In this document: positions 1-8,953 of the stretch, piece by piece
How the letters are laid out: the number at the start of each line of letters is the position of its first letter
Position numbering within the stretch: position 1 is the stretch's first letter
Notes under the pieces: generated by a model
Database searches by the model: none
What the model was told of the DNA's origin: nothing
What the model saw: the letters and a program-made list of their open reading frames with translations, nothing else
Program-made: the position numbers and the translations under genes
Source: Pseudomonadota bacterium
GTDB taxonomy: Bacteria > Pseudomonadota > Alphaproteobacteria > Rhizobiales > Xanthobacteraceae
Direction of reading: 5' to 3'
DNA length: 64,000 nucleotides
Assembly: GCA_023404675.1 (NCBI GenBank)
Contig: JAEYAW010000020.1
Location: 1-64,000, forward strand

Positions 1-353
1 CTCCCGAGCCGCGCGCCGCCGAGCCTCCGCCGCCGGTGCCCCCTCTGCCGCCGTCGGCTGACCAGAATCTGGCGGAGATGGCGCAGCGGCTGGAAGCGGC
101 CCTGCGCCGGCCTGCGGCCGAAGCCCCGCGCGCGCCCGCCGAGCCCCCGTCTTTCGCCGATCGCGCGCCTCCGGTGGCACCCGAAGCGCCTCCGCTGCCG
201 CCTCGTGCACCCCGGCCCGGCCCCGATCCGATCATCGGCGGCGTGACACGCAATGACGAGCCGGTACCACCGGCCGCCTCGGTCAAGGGCGCGTTCGAGA
301 ATCTCGAAGACGAGATGGCCAGCCTGCTCGGCCGTCCAAAGTCTCCTTCGTGA
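1..353 (+). CDS. fliO: FliO, C-terminal end (partial, cut by left edge)
   Basis: The reading frame is open from the left edge (first full codon at base 3) to a TGA at 351-353, so only the C-terminal end is present. The visible part is very rich in Pro and Ala, as expected of the cytoplasmic tail of FliO, and ends with a short acidic helix and a Leu-Leu-Gly-Arg motif. FliO is a small membrane protein that helps assemble the FliP ring of the flagellar export gate. The identification rests mainly on position: its stop overlaps the fliP start by a few bases, and fliO-fliP is a standard order. The membrane segment that would confirm it lies outside the window. Confidence 0.7.
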   Translation, partial: PEPRAAEPPPPVPPLPPSADQNLAEMAQRLEAALRRPAAEAPRAPAEPPSFADRAPPVAPEAPPLPPRAPRPGPDPIIGGVTRNDEPVPPAASVKGAFENLEDEMASLLGRPKSPS

Positions 354-1102
354 GCCGGACTGGCGTCCAGCGTAGAGTTGTTCTTTTCCTGACAATCCTG
401 GCGGCGACGGTCTCGCTCACAGCGGCCGCGTTCGCCCAGGACATCTCGATCAATCTCGGCCAGGGCGGCGGCACCACCGAGCGCGCGATCCAGCTCATCG
501 CGGTGCTCACCGTCCTGTCCATCGCACCCTCGATCCTGGTGATGATGACCTCATTCACCCGGATCGTGGTCGTCCTGTCTCTGCTGCGCACCGCGCTCGG
601 CACCGCCACCGCGCCGCCGAACTCGGTGATGATCGCGCTGGCGCTGTTCCTCACCACCTTCGTGATGGGGCCGACGCTGCAGAAATCCTATGACGACGGC
701 GTCAAGCCGCTGATCGCCAACGACATCACCGTGGAGCAGGCGCTGGAGCGCGGCGCGGCGCCGCTGCGCACCTTCATGCAGAAGAACGTGCGCGAGAAAG
801 ATCTGAAGATGTTCATGGATCTTTCCGGCGAAGCCCCGCCCGCCACACCGGAGGAAATGTCGCTGCGCATCCTGATGCCGGCGTTCATGATCTCCGAATT
901 GCGGCGCGCCTTCGAGATCGGCTTCCTGCTGTTCCTGCCATTCCTGATCATCGACCTCGTGGTCGCATCGGTCCTCATGTCGATGGGCATGATGATGCTC
1001 CCGCCGGTCGTGGTGTCGCTGCCGTTCAAGCTGATCTTCTTCGTGCTCGTGGACGGCTGGTCGCTGGTCGCCGGAAGCCTGGTGCAGAGTTACGGGAGTT
1101 AG
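350..1102 (+). CDS. fliP: Flagellar export gate protein FliP
   Basis: FliP forms the core of the type III export gate in the inner membrane, through which rod, hook and filament subunits pass. The 250-residue protein has the usual length, a cleavable signal peptide (about residues 1-29), and hydrophobic segments near 46-70, 91-110 and two between about 187 and 245. The conserved family stretch with TSFTRIVVVLSLLR is present near residues 67-80. The start is a GTG overlapping the fliO stop, which implies translational coupling. No ribosome-binding site of its own is obvious. It is the last gene of this rightward operon: the next gene faces it. Confidence 0.97.
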   Translation: MSRTGVQRRVVLFLTILAATVSLTAAAFAQDISINLGQGGGTTERAIQLIAVLTVLSIAPSILVMMTSFTRIVVVLSLLRTALGTATAPPNSVMIALALFLTTFVMGPTLQKSYDDGVKPLIANDITVEQALERGAAPLRTFMQKNVREKDLKMFMDLSGEAPPATPEEMSLRILMPAFMISELRRAFEIGFLLFLPFLIIDLVVASVLMSMGMMMLPPVVVSLPFKLIFFVLVDGWSLVAGSLVQSYGS

Positions 1103-1190
1103 TCGCTCCCGTTGATCGGCAAGAACGCGCCGTCAAAAGGCGGAGCGAAATGGACCGCACCCATCTCCGCCGAACGCCGTTCTCCGGCGC

Positions 1191-4100
1191 TTATCGCATG
1201 TCGGCGCTCTTGTAGCGCGTGGCCGCAGGCAGCGCTCCCGTCGGCGACGGATCGGGATGCGTCGCCTCGGAGGGCGGCAACTTCGAGGTGTTGTCGGGGA
1301 AGCGGGCGCGCAGTTCGCGCAGGAAGCCATCCAGCGTATCCACCGCCGCCGCCATCTTCGCGATCTGGGTAAACTCGGCGCTGCTGGCATCCGCTGGCTT
1401 GCTGGCGAGATCGAACGCCAGACGGTCGCCCGCCTCGCTCATCTTCGGCGCATATTTTTCGCGCAGCCGCGTCAGCCCGAGCGCATCTTCCGCGAGCGCG
1501 TATCCGATCGTGGCCCGCAGGATATCGCTCTTCTCGTCCGTGCTGAGCGGCTGAAACTCGCGCCAGCGATCACCGTAAAGCAGTTCGACCTGCTCGGCCG
1601 ATTCACGCCAGCGGCGCGCGGCCCAATAGATATCGGATTTCAGCCGGATCGCCTCGCGGCCGTCGAGCGTCGAGACGATATCCAGCGCCAGATCGTGCCG
1701 TCCGAGGTCGGATTGCGCGCGGGCTTCGAGCAGAAGCCGTTGCTGACGCAGTTCGCCGGCGAGATCGGCAATGCGGGTCGAGCGCAGCACCCCCGCCGCA
1801 CGATCCGGCTTGCGGTTCATCAGGTAGACCATCGCAAGGCGCGCGGCGACCTGCGCACGGGCCGCGCCTTCCAGCCGGTTGTCGACCTGATACTGCAGCA
1901 ACTCCGAGGCCTGATCGAGCAGATCGACAGCCACCAGCCGGTCCGCGAGCCGCCGGATCATCTCGTCGCCGCGCCGGCCGATCGGCGTCAGTTCGCGAAA
2001 CTCGTAGAACATCGCCAGCGCCTCGACAGGCGGCAGTTCGTCGCCCTTCGAGCCGCGGAAGACCTGCGAGAACAACGTGGACGCGTCGTCCTGTAGCTCA
2101 CGGGACAGCTCCGAATCCGGCTGCAACTGCGTGGCCGTTCGCGCCGCCATCAGCGCCTCGCGATAGCGGCCCTTGCGATCGTAGAGCTTCGCCATCATGT
2201 GCAGGGCGCGAACTTCGAGGGCATCGCCGCGCCATGTCGCCTGCAGGGTTTCGGCCTGGCGCAGCATCTCGTCGTCGTCGACGCCGTCTGTCTTGTGGCG
2301 CAGCGCGAGTTCAAGAAGCCTGGCTTCGGTTGCGGCCAAGCGGTCCGGCGAGGCGGCGGCCGCCTGATAATCGGCCAGCGCATCCTTGTTGCGCCCGAAA
2401 GCCTGCGCGATCTGACCGCGCAGCACCGCGACGCGCGGCTGCATCCCGTCGGGCACGCCGAGCAGCGAGAGATCGTTGACGCGCGCCGCAGCCCCGGCAT
2501 AGTCGCGGCTTTCGAGCGATGCGCGCGCGGCATCGACGATGATCGGGCGCTGGATGTCCGGCGGCAACATGGTGATGGCGAAATCGCTGGTCTTGAATTT
2601 TTCCCGCGCTTCCGCCCAGCGCTCCTTGCGCACCGCGACGAGCGCCTTCAGCAGTTCGGTGTCGCCGGCGGTCGCAAGCGCCGGACTGGCGAGATCCTTC
2701 TGCGCCGCATCGGTGCGGCCACACAGAAGGCTCGCGAGCGCATGCATCTTCAGAACGTGGGGCGCGTCGCGCCCCTGATCGGACGACAGCGCAAGATCGA
2801 GAACGCCCTTGGCCTCGTGGTAGAAGCCGCGCGCCATATAGAAGCGCGCCAGATCCATGCGGGCCGCCAGCCGCTCGTTCGGATTCGCCGCCCCCGCGAC
2901 AGCGATCAGCCGGTCGACAGCCGGAGCGAATGCCGCGACCTGATCCTGCCGCCACGCGTCGGGATCGAACATCGGCCTTGCCGCCGATGCTCCGCGCCCC
3001 GGCGCGGCATCGGATGGGGAGATCGCAAGCCCACCCGGCCGGCCGATCACGACCTGCTCCGCCGTCAGGTCGACCTTCACGTCGTCGGCATTGGTCTGGA
3101 TCGCAATACCGTGCATGGTTTCGAGCAGCGAGAACTCGACGAAATCCTGCCTCCGCACGATGCCCCGGCCGGGCGGCAAGGCCGTCGCGACGGTCAGCGT
3201 GCTGCCAGCGCCCGGATCGACCAGCCGGTGCAGCCTGCCCGCCGACGCGAGCGGCACGGAAACCGTTGCGCGCGCCGGATCCGACACGTTGCGCATGACC
3301 TGCAGCGCTTCGGCCGGAGCCTGTACGCTGTCAGCCAGTTGCAGTTGCCACAGGGTGCGGCCATCGGCAGACGTCTCGCCACTCAGCGACGCCAGCTGCG
3401 GCCTGTTGAGCCGAATTCGCAGAAGCTGGGCGTTGTCTTCGACAGCCGTGGTCACCTCGGCGACAGTGCTTCCCCCGCCCCGGCGGAGCCCCTCGACATC
3501 CACCGGCTGGGCGGCGTCGAACAACAGCCAGATCGCATCCGCCCTGCGGAACATCGCGGCCGGCGTCGGCGCGGCGAACCGGAAGGAGAACTCCAGCACG
3601 CCCGCCTTCTGCTCGGCCGATGTCCTGGTTGCCTCGGCCGGACGAGCCGCCGATGTTGCGGATTGCCGCGGCGGCGCTTCGGCCGGCGCGGCGGCCACGG
3701 GGGCCGGCTGCTCAGGCGCAGGGCGCTCCGTGGCTTGCTGGCTACCCCGGTCGCGCGCCGGAGAAACTGCCGGAGCGGGCGGCGCGGCCTCGGCCTTCGG
3801 CGAAGGCGAGGCGACGTTGCCGCCGGGTTTAGCCTGCGGCGGAGCGGGGGTGGCCGCGGCCGCCGGCGGAAGCGCCGGGATCTTGATATCTTCGCCGGTC
3901 GAGAAATCGACCACGTAGCTCTTGTCCTCGCGGAACGCACGCACCTCGGCTCCGCCGACCAGGCCGATATCGACCCTGGCCGTGTTGCCGTCGATCTCCT
4001 GCGTGATCTTGCCGATATTGGTGGGAGCTTGAACCTTGACGTCGGCGAAGTCGAATTGCAGCGGCGCATTGAAGACGAGCGTCAGCTTCTGCTCGCCCAG

Positions 4101-4736
4101 CGCCGACGATGTCGTCGTCCCCTCCGGCAGATCGAACACGAAGCGCACGAAGGTCGGCATCGTCGAGACGCGCACGCGGACGGGCGGAATCTTCTTCGCC
4201 TCCTGCGACGCGCGCTGGGCCCGTAACGCGCGCTCGGCCGCGCGCGCGCGTTCGGCAAGTTCGCGCACGACCTCCTGCGGCAGAGGCGGCGGCGGTCCCT
4301 TCCAGCCATCCGGCAGCAGGTCAATGAACAGGCGTTCGCCCGCGACCATCGTGTTGACGCTGACCTTGCGTTGCAGGGCCAGCCGGATCGCCGATCCGTC
4401 AGGATCGCGGCGGGCCGCATTCACGTAGTCGGGCACCGACGCGCCAAGCGCATCGACCGGAACATCGACGGGCCGCTTGAAGCGAAGCACGAGAACGGAG
4501 CCTGCGACCGACACGTCTGCGTCGACGTCCTCCCGCAAGCTGATGACGAGACGGGCGAAGCCGCCGGACGCGGTCAGTTGCGCTTCGCCCCTCACCGGCT
4601 GCAGCGGCTGCGCGACAATCGCGGCCGGCCACAACGTCACTGCAAGCGCCGCGCCGCAGAGCCAGCGCGCGCGCCGCTGCGTCGTCGTGATTGCGCCTTC
4701 TCTCGTCATGGTGTGTCCCGCCGCGCCGCGCCTCAT
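1191..4736 (-). CDS. Large periplasmic TPR protein with AMIN-like N-terminal part
   Basis: The protein has 1181 residues. A signal peptide is seen after a second Met at residue 10 (start at 4709), which may be the true start. The first about 290 residues are beta-rich and AMIN-like. A Pro/Ala-rich linker follows (about 295-375), then a second AMIN-like segment, and from about residue 640 onward a long run of helical tetratricopeptide-like repeats. It is the last gene of the leftward operon fliL-fliM-DUF6468-motE, 89 nt after motE. AMIN domains often bind peptidoglycan, so a role in anchoring or organising the motor in the cell wall is plausible, but this is inference. Large TPR proteins at this place occur in related bacteria without a firmly assigned function. 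Confidence 0.85.
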   Translation of the reverse strand: MRRGAAGHTMTREGAITTTQRRARWLCGAALAVTLWPAAIVAQPLQPVRGEAQLTASGGFARLVISLREDVDADVSVAGSVLVLRFKRPVDVPVDALGASVPDYVNAARRDPDGSAIRLALQRKVSVNTMVAGERLFIDLLPDGWKGPPPPLPQEVVRELAERARAAERALRAQRASQEAKKIPPVRVRVSTMPTFVRFVFDLPEGTTTSSALGEQKLTLVFNAPLQFDFADVKVQAPTNIGKITQEIDGNTARVDIGLVGGAEVRAFREDKSYVVDFSTGEDIKIPALPPAAAATPAPPQAKPGGNVASPSPKAEAAPPAPAVSPARDRGSQQATERPAPEQPAPVAAAPAEAPPRQSATSAARPAEATRTSAEQKAGVLEFSFRFAAPTPAAMFRRADAIWLLFDAAQPVDVEGLRRGGGSTVAEVTTAVEDNAQLLRIRLNRPQLASLSGETSADGRTLWQLQLADSVQAPAEALQVMRNVSDPARATVSVPLASAGRLHRLVDPGAGSTLTVATALPPGRGIVRRQDFVEFSLLETMHGIAIQTNADDVKVDLTAEQVVIGRPGGLAISPSDAAPGRGASAARPMFDPDAWRQDQVAAFAPAVDRLIAVAGAANPNERLAARMDLARFYMARGFYHEAKGVLDLALSSDQGRDAPHVLKMHALASLLCGRTDAAQKDLASPALATAGDTELLKALVAVRKERWAEAREKFKTSDFAITMLPPDIQRPIIVDAARASLESRDYAGAAARVNDLSLLGVPDGMQPRVAVLRGQIAQAFGRNKDALADYQAAAASPDRLAATEARLLELALRHKTDGVDDDEMLRQAETLQATWRGDALEVRALHMMAKLYDRKGRYREALMAARTATQLQPDSELSRELQDDASTLFSQVFRGSKGDELPPVEALAMFYEFRELTPIGRRGDEMIRRLADRLVAVDLLDQASELLQYQVDNRLEGAARAQVAARLAMVYLMNRKPDRAAGVLRSTRIADLAGELRQQRLLLEARAQSDLGRHDLALDIVSTLDGREAIRLKSDIYWAARRWRESAEQVELLYGDRWREFQPLSTDEKSDILRATIGYALAEDALGLTRLREKYAPKMSEAGDRLAFDLASKPADASSAEFTQIAKMAAAVDTLDGFLRELRARFPDNTSKLPPSEATHPDPSPTGALPAATRYKSADMR

Positions 4737-4825
4737 CAGCTATCCCGTCATGGCCGCGATGATCCGCGCTCGCGGCGAGCCTAGATGCGACCGTTTAAGC
4801 CGCTGTTAACGCAATGACCAAAGTC

Positions 4826-5605
4826 TCAATGCGCCTGGGGCCTGCCTTCGATCTTGGGAAGATCGCCGCCCATGGGGATCTTGTCGCCCGACGCCCGGCG
4901 CGCCATTTCGATGGTCAGCCGCTCGGCGGCCTCGGGCTGCATCTGCCCGAGAATGTCGGCCATCTTTCGCGGCGCGATCTGGGTCGCCACCTGAATCAGA
5001 ACCGCCATGTCGAGCCGGTCGAAAATCCGCGCGGCATCCTTGGCCCGCATGCCCTCGTACATCGTCACGATGCCCTTGAGCCGGTTGGTGTCGGCCTGCT
5101 CCTTCTGCTCCGTGGCGGTGGTGATGCGGGCCTCGATCGCTTTCATCTCCTCGACGCGTGCCTCGTTGCGCTTCTCCGCCGCCTTGAGAAGATTCTCGCG
5201 GATTTCGATCTCGCGGGCGCGGGCGTCGAGTTCCTGCCGCCGCGCCTGCAACCGCTCAAGCACCGCGCGCTCCGCCGACGATACGACCGGCTCGTTGGGC
5301 TGCGGCAGCGGCTCGACGGGACGGGTGGTTTCGACCTTCGCAGCCTCGGGCTTCGCGTCCTCCTTCTTGGCGGACACCGATCCCGTCACATCGTCCGTAT
5401 CCTCGGCAACGCGTTTGCCGCCGGGAAAACTGAACATGTCCTGAGCCCAGGACAACTTTCCAGTCTGCTGTCCGGTCTGCGCCGTATCACTGCCGCCCAG
5501 AACATAGCCCCCGTCGATCAGAAGCCCGGAGACCTTGAGCACCGCCAGACCGATGATCGCCGCCAGAATGACCGGCGTGACGCGAATGTCGCGAAGAATG
5601 CTCAT
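4826..5605 (-). CDS. motE: MotE-like protein (MgtE N-domain family)
   Basis: The 259-residue protein has one N-terminal membrane segment (about residues 11-30), a charged linker, a predicted coiled coil (about 90-165) and a C-terminal domain resembling the intracellular N-domain of the MgtE magnesium channel (about 170-250). This is the architecture of MotE, a periplasmic chaperone for the motility protein MotC in rhizobia. The start overlaps the upstream DUF6468 stop by 4 nt, so the genes are translationally coupled. The likely role is in assembly of the motor or stator. No MotC is recognisable nearby under that name, although the large TPR protein downstream could be its functional partner. 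Confidence 0.8.
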   Translation of the reverse strand: MSILRDIRVTPVILAAIIGLAVLKVSGLLIDGGYVLGGSDTAQTGQQTGKLSWAQDMFSFPGGKRVAEDTDDVTGSVSAKKEDAKPEAAKVETTRPVEPLPQPNEPVVSSAERAVLERLQARRQELDARAREIEIRENLLKAAEKRNEARVEEMKAIEARITTATEQKEQADTNRLKGIVTMYEGMRAKDAARIFDRLDMAVLIQVATQIAPRKMADILGQMQPEAAERLTIEMARRASGDKIPMGGDLPKIEGRPQAH

Positions 5606-6123
5606 GCTGCGATGCTGCCGGCCCGCCGACGTTCGGAGAAGGCGCGGGCCGCCGCCGCGATGGCTTGCGGGTTGCTCACGCGGGGCGTCTCGATCTTCGG
5701 CTCGGCCCGCCGCTCGATGCGGGGTTCCGGCTTGGCCACCGCCTTCGGTTCGGCCTTACGCTCAAGGCGCGTCTCCAGGATCGGGTCGTTGGCCGGCCGC
5801 GCCGCGAGCGCGATGCGCGACAGCCGCCGCACGATGTCATTGCCGAGGTCGATCTGACCTTCGAGGCGCTCGACCAGCGACGACGCCAGTTCGATGCGGC
5901 CACCGAGATCGGTGTTGCATTCGCGCACCGTGACCTTGAGGCCGCCGATCGCCCGCTCCGCGATCTCGGTCGCGGTGATCAGCTCGGCGATGGTCGCCTT
6001 CAGCGAATGCTCGTCGGCCTTCAGCGCCTTGAGCCGCTTGTTCAGCAGCATGCAATAGCCGATGGTCAGCACAAGCAGCACTGCCACGAGGGATTCGATC
6101 AGAAGTCCGTATGAGTGGCTCAT
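5602..6123 (-). CDS. DUF6468 membrane-anchored flagellar protein
   Basis: The 173-residue protein has a single N-terminal membrane helix (about residues 6-26), then a heptad-like helical stretch to about 110, and a basic Pro/Lys/Arg-rich tail. It matches in layout the DUF6468 family, found almost only next to fliM and motE in alphaproteobacterial flagellar operons. Its start overlaps the fliM stop by 4 nt and its stop overlaps the motE start by 4 nt, so it is embedded in the motor operon. The biochemical function is not known. A role in motor assembly or stator placement is inferred from position. Confidence 0.75.
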   Translation of the reverse strand: MSHSYGLLIESLVAVLLVLTIGYCMLLNKRLKALKADEHSLKATIAELITATEIAERAIGGLKVTVRECNTDLGGRIELASSLVERLEGQIDLGNDIVRRLSRIALAARPANDPILETRLERKAEPKAVAKPEPRIERRAEPKIETPRVSNPQAIAAAARAFSERRRAGSIAA

Positions 6124-7310
6124 TGTGCCTCCATCATCTTGCTCTTTTCGTCAGCCTTCTCGAACATCGCGTAGGTGGTCGAAGGTTTGCGCAACGGCCG
6201 GGTCACGCGGATTGCCACGCGGTCGCCGACACGGCCCATCCGCCCCTCCGTGAGGGTGACGCTGCCGCATCGCACCGCGATCGGCGCGTCGCTGCGCATG
6301 TCGAGCGGCAGCGTGTCGCCGACCTTGAGATTCATCAGCTGCTTTAGCGGCAGCTCGCTTTCGTAGAGCACCGCCTGCACGGCAACCTGCGACCGTGAAA
6401 TCTCGGTCGCCAGATGCCCTTCCCAGATCGGATCACGGCCGAACTTTTCGCCCATGAACATCTGCAGCAGAACATCGCGGATCGGCTCGATCGTCGCATA
6501 GGGCAGCAGCAGCTCGATGTTGCCGCCGCGATCCTCCATGTCGATCCGCAGACGCACCAGAATGGCCGCGTTGGCGGGCCGGCTGATCGCAGCAAAACGA
6601 GGGTTCGTCTCCAGACGATCGATGCGGAGCGTCACCGGCGACAGCGGCCGGAACGCCTGTTCGGCGTCGGCCAGCACCACTTCGACGAGACGCTTGACCA
6701 GATTGGTCTCGATCGTGGTGTAAGGACGTCCCTCAATGCGCGGCGAGGTCGAACCGCGGCGCCCACCCAGCAGCACGTCGATGATCGAATAGATCAGGTT
6801 GGAATCGACCATCGCCATGCCGAAGTTTTCCCACTCCTCGGCCTTGAAGACCGCGAGCACGGCGGGCAACGGAATCGAATTCATGTAGTCGCCGAACCGC
6901 ACCGAGGTGATGCGGTCGAGCGTGACCTCGACGTTGTCGGAGGTCAGGTTGCGAAGACTTGCCGTCATCAGCCGGACCAGCCGGTCGAAGACGATTTCAA
7001 GCATCGGCAGGCGCTCGTAGGACACCATGGCCGAATCGATGATGGCGCGGATGCCCGAGTGATCGTCGAGCCTGACCTCGCTCGCGCTGAAGCCGAGCAG
7101 GTTGTCGATCTCCTCCTGGGAGAGGATACGCTCGCCGTTGCTGATCTCGCCCTTGCTGTTCTCGCCGCCGACCATCGCGGCCCACTGGTCCGCCATGGTG
7201 CCGGTCAGTTCGCCATCCTGCGAGGAGGATGAAACTCCGGCATCGTCCGCGCCGAGGGAGGCTTCCCACTGCGCGGCAATTTCGTCCTGGTCGACCTGAT
7301 CGCCTGCCAT
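6120..7310 (-). CDS. fliM: Flagellar motor switch protein FliM
   Basis: FliM forms the middle layer of the cytoplasmic C-ring and binds phosphorylated CheY to change motor rotation. The 396-residue protein contains the CheC-like middle domain and the C-terminal SpoA (FliN-like) domain from about residue 315. The CheY-binding motif (ILSQEEIDNLL) is at about residues 62-72 instead of the extreme N-terminus. It is preceded by a 60-residue acidic extension with a weaker similar motif (VDQDEIAAQW near residue 6). The gene lies 18 nt after fliL in the same leftward operon. Confidence 0.96.
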   Translation of the reverse strand: MAGDQVDQDEIAAQWEASLGADDAGVSSSSQDGELTGTMADQWAAMVGGENSKGEISNGERILSQEEIDNLLGFSASEVRLDDHSGIRAIIDSAMVSYERLPMLEIVFDRLVRLMTASLRNLTSDNVEVTLDRITSVRFGDYMNSIPLPAVLAVFKAEEWENFGMAMVDSNLIYSIIDVLLGGRRGSTSPRIEGRPYTTIETNLVKRLVEVVLADAEQAFRPLSPVTLRIDRLETNPRFAAISRPANAAILVRLRIDMEDRGGNIELLLPYATIEPIRDVLLQMFMGEKFGRDPIWEGHLATEISRSQVAVQAVLYESELPLKQLMNLKVGDTLPLDMRSDAPIAVRCGSVTLTEGRMGRVGDRVAIRVTRPLRKPSTTYAMFEKADEKSKMMEAQ

Positions 7311-7328
7311 GTCTTTAAATCCGTAGGC

Positions 7329-7817
7329 TCACTGGATCACGACTTCCTTGAACAGTACGGCGTTGACCTGCCCCGGCGCCGCGGCGACGTTGACGCGCCG
7401 CGTCAACTCCTCCTTCAGCCGGAACAGGCCTGCCGAGCCATTCAGATCGGCCGATCGCAGTTCGCGCAGATAGGTCTGGAAAATGTCGGTGATGCGCGGC
7501 ATCGCGGGCTGGATCTTCTCGACCTGGCCGTGATCCTTCACCTCCAGCACCGCCTTGACCTTGAGATACTGGATGCGTTCGCCGGGGCTTCCCGCGAGAT
7601 TCACCAGCACCTCCGGTACATCCATGAACACGGATTTCGCGGGCTGGGCTTCGGCGGTCTTCGCCTCATCGTGATGGCTGGACTTCAGCTTGAAGAAGAC
7701 GCCGCCACCGCCAGCGATCACAAGCAGCGCGACCGCCGCGATGATGATCAGCTTCTTCCTGCTCTTCGGGGCCGCATCGCCCGCGGACTCCGCCCCGGTA
7801 TCGTCGTTCTCTGCCAT
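7329..7817 (-). CDS. fliL: Flagellar basal-body protein FliL
   Basis: FliL is a single-pass inner-membrane protein that surrounds and supports the stator units. The 162-residue protein has a short acidic cytoplasmic head, one membrane helix at about residues 21-44, and a periplasmic domain ending with the family pattern of a conserved hydrophobic strand and the short tail VVIQ. The length is usual. It is the first gene of the leftward operon fliL-fliM-DUF6468-motE-TPR. Its promoter should lie in 7818-8176, but I could not find a convincing one on this strand. Confidence 0.93.
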   Translation of the reverse strand: MAENDDTGAESAGDAAPKSRKKLIIIAAVALLVIAGGGGVFFKLKSSHHDEAKTAEAQPAKSVFMDVPEVLVNLAGSPGERIQYLKVKAVLEVKDHGQVEKIQPAMPRITDIFQTYLRELRSADLNGSAGLFRLKEELTRRVNVAAAPGQVNAVLFKEVVIQ

Positions 7818-8028
7818 CGCTCACCCGCCACATTGTGGGATGAGCTCGATGCCGCCAGACAGAAAACGCAAAACAAAGCTGCTGACACGCTTCAAGCGCC
7901 CCATACGGGAAACCGTAGGGCCCCAATGGTTAACGAAATCTTTCCGGGAACCCGCAACTGGGAAAAATTTGCCGGCAAGATTGGTCAACGAACCGTTTCT
8001 TGCCGGGGCCCTCCGTCGGGGAGAAACA

Positions 8029-8041
8029 AATCAATATATTG
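8029..8041 (+). promoter_or_regulatory. Putative IHF binding site upstream of flgF
   Basis: The bases AATCAATATATTG match the IHF consensus WATCAANNNNTTR at every defined position. The site lies about 22 nt upstream of the sigma-54 promoter match, where IHF bends DNA to let an upstream activator touch the polymerase. The binding is inferred. Confidence 0.5.
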
Positions 8042-8062
8042 AAATATATAACATTTCTCGTT

Positions 8063-8078
8063 TGGCACGATCTTCGCT
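8063..8078 (+). promoter_or_regulatory. Sigma-54 promoter of the flgF-flgG-flgA-flgH operon
   Basis: TTGGCACGATCTTCGC contains the -24 GG (8064-8065) and the -12 GC (8076-8077) separated by exactly 10 nt, with the TGGCAC core intact. It lies about 99 nt before the flgF start, directly downstream of an AT-rich block with an IHF-type site. Flagellar operons of Caulobacter are activated through sigma-54 by FlbD with FliX, and a fliX gene is in this window. Confidence 0.7.
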
Positions 8079-8176
8079 GATCTCCTGGCAGACGCAGGCT
8101 TGGGAGAGCCGGCGCCGAGCGGGGCCGTTAACGGTTTGGGAGAACCGGGAGCGTCCCATCAGGGGAGATCGAGGCG

Positions 8177-8941
8177 ATGGAGAACGCGCTTCTCATCGGG
8201 CTATCGCGGCAGATGGTGCTGGAACGACATCTCGATGTCGTCGCCAACAACGTCGCCAACGTCAACACGGCCGGCTACAAGGCGGATCGCTCGCTGTTTG
8301 AGGAATTCCTCATGCCAGGAGCGAGCATGGACGATTTCAGGGGCCGCGACCGGCGGCCGAGCTATGTCCAGGACCGCGCCACGTTCAGGGACTTCACGCC
8401 CGGCCCGCTGCAGAAGACCACCAACCCACTCGATGTCGCCATCGACGGCAATGCGTTTCTGGTGGTTCAGACGCCGGCGGGCGAGCGCTACACCCGCGAT
8501 GGCAGTTTCCAGATCAACGCGCAGGGACAACTGGTGACGGCTGCCGGCCATCAGGTTCTCGGCATCGCCGGCCCCATCACCTTTCAGCAGACCGACCACG
8601 ACATCACGGTTTCGGCCGACGGCACGATCACCGTGCTGGAAGGCACCAATACGATCACGGATTCGATCCGCGGGCGGCTGCGCCTCGTCAACTTCGCCGA
8701 CACGCAGCAGCTCAAGAAGGAAGGCTCCAATCTTTATACCGCTACCGGCGTCACCGGCCAGCCGGACACCGCCTCGCGCGTGAGGCAGGGCTTCCTCGAA
8801 CGCTCCAACGTCAACTCGGTCGCGGAGATGAGCCGCATGATCGAGATCACCCGTTCCTACTCCCAGATCTCAACACTGTTGCAGCAGCAGGGCGAACTGC
8901 GCCGCGGCTCCATCGACAAGCTCGCCGACGTTCCGGCCTAA
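8177..8941 (+). CDS. flgF: Flagellar proximal rod protein FlgF
   Basis: FlgF is one of the proximal rod proteins linking the MS ring to the distal rod. The 254-residue protein has the N-terminal rod/hook helix with a variant of the ANNVANVNTAGYK motif (about residues 23-35) and the matching C-terminal helix. The start follows GGGGAG and GAGG purine stretches. It leads an operon with flgG, flgA and flgH, spaced by 5-13 nt, driven by the sigma-54 promoter match at 8063-8078. Confidence 0.95.
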   Translation: MENALLIGLSRQMVLERHLDVVANNVANVNTAGYKADRSLFEEFLMPGASMDDFRGRDRRPSYVQDRATFRDFTPGPLQKTTNPLDVAIDGNAFLVVQTPAGERYTRDGSFQINAQGQLVTAAGHQVLGIAGPITFQQTDHDITVSADGTITVLEGTNTITDSIRGRLRLVNFADTQQLKKEGSNLYTATGVTGQPDTASRVRQGFLERSNVNSVAEMSRMIEITRSYSQISTLLQQQGELRRGSIDKLADVPA

Positions 8942-8953
8942 GGAGACAGTCCC

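Larger units (their letters stand above)
7818..8176. other. Divergent intergenic region between fliL and flgF
   Basis: This stretch has no gene. It is ordinary in composition near fliL, then has a very AT-rich block (about 8027-8056) next to a sigma-54 promoter match facing flgF. The AT-rich block contains an integration-host-factor-type site. No good sigma-54 match was found facing fliL. Confidence 0.7.

Noticed and set aside
7818..7930. Sigma-54-like GC-N10-CC site facing fliL (around 7889-7901)
   Set aside because: Spacing fits, but the conserved flanks (TGGCAC and TTGC) are not kept, so it is likely a chance match.
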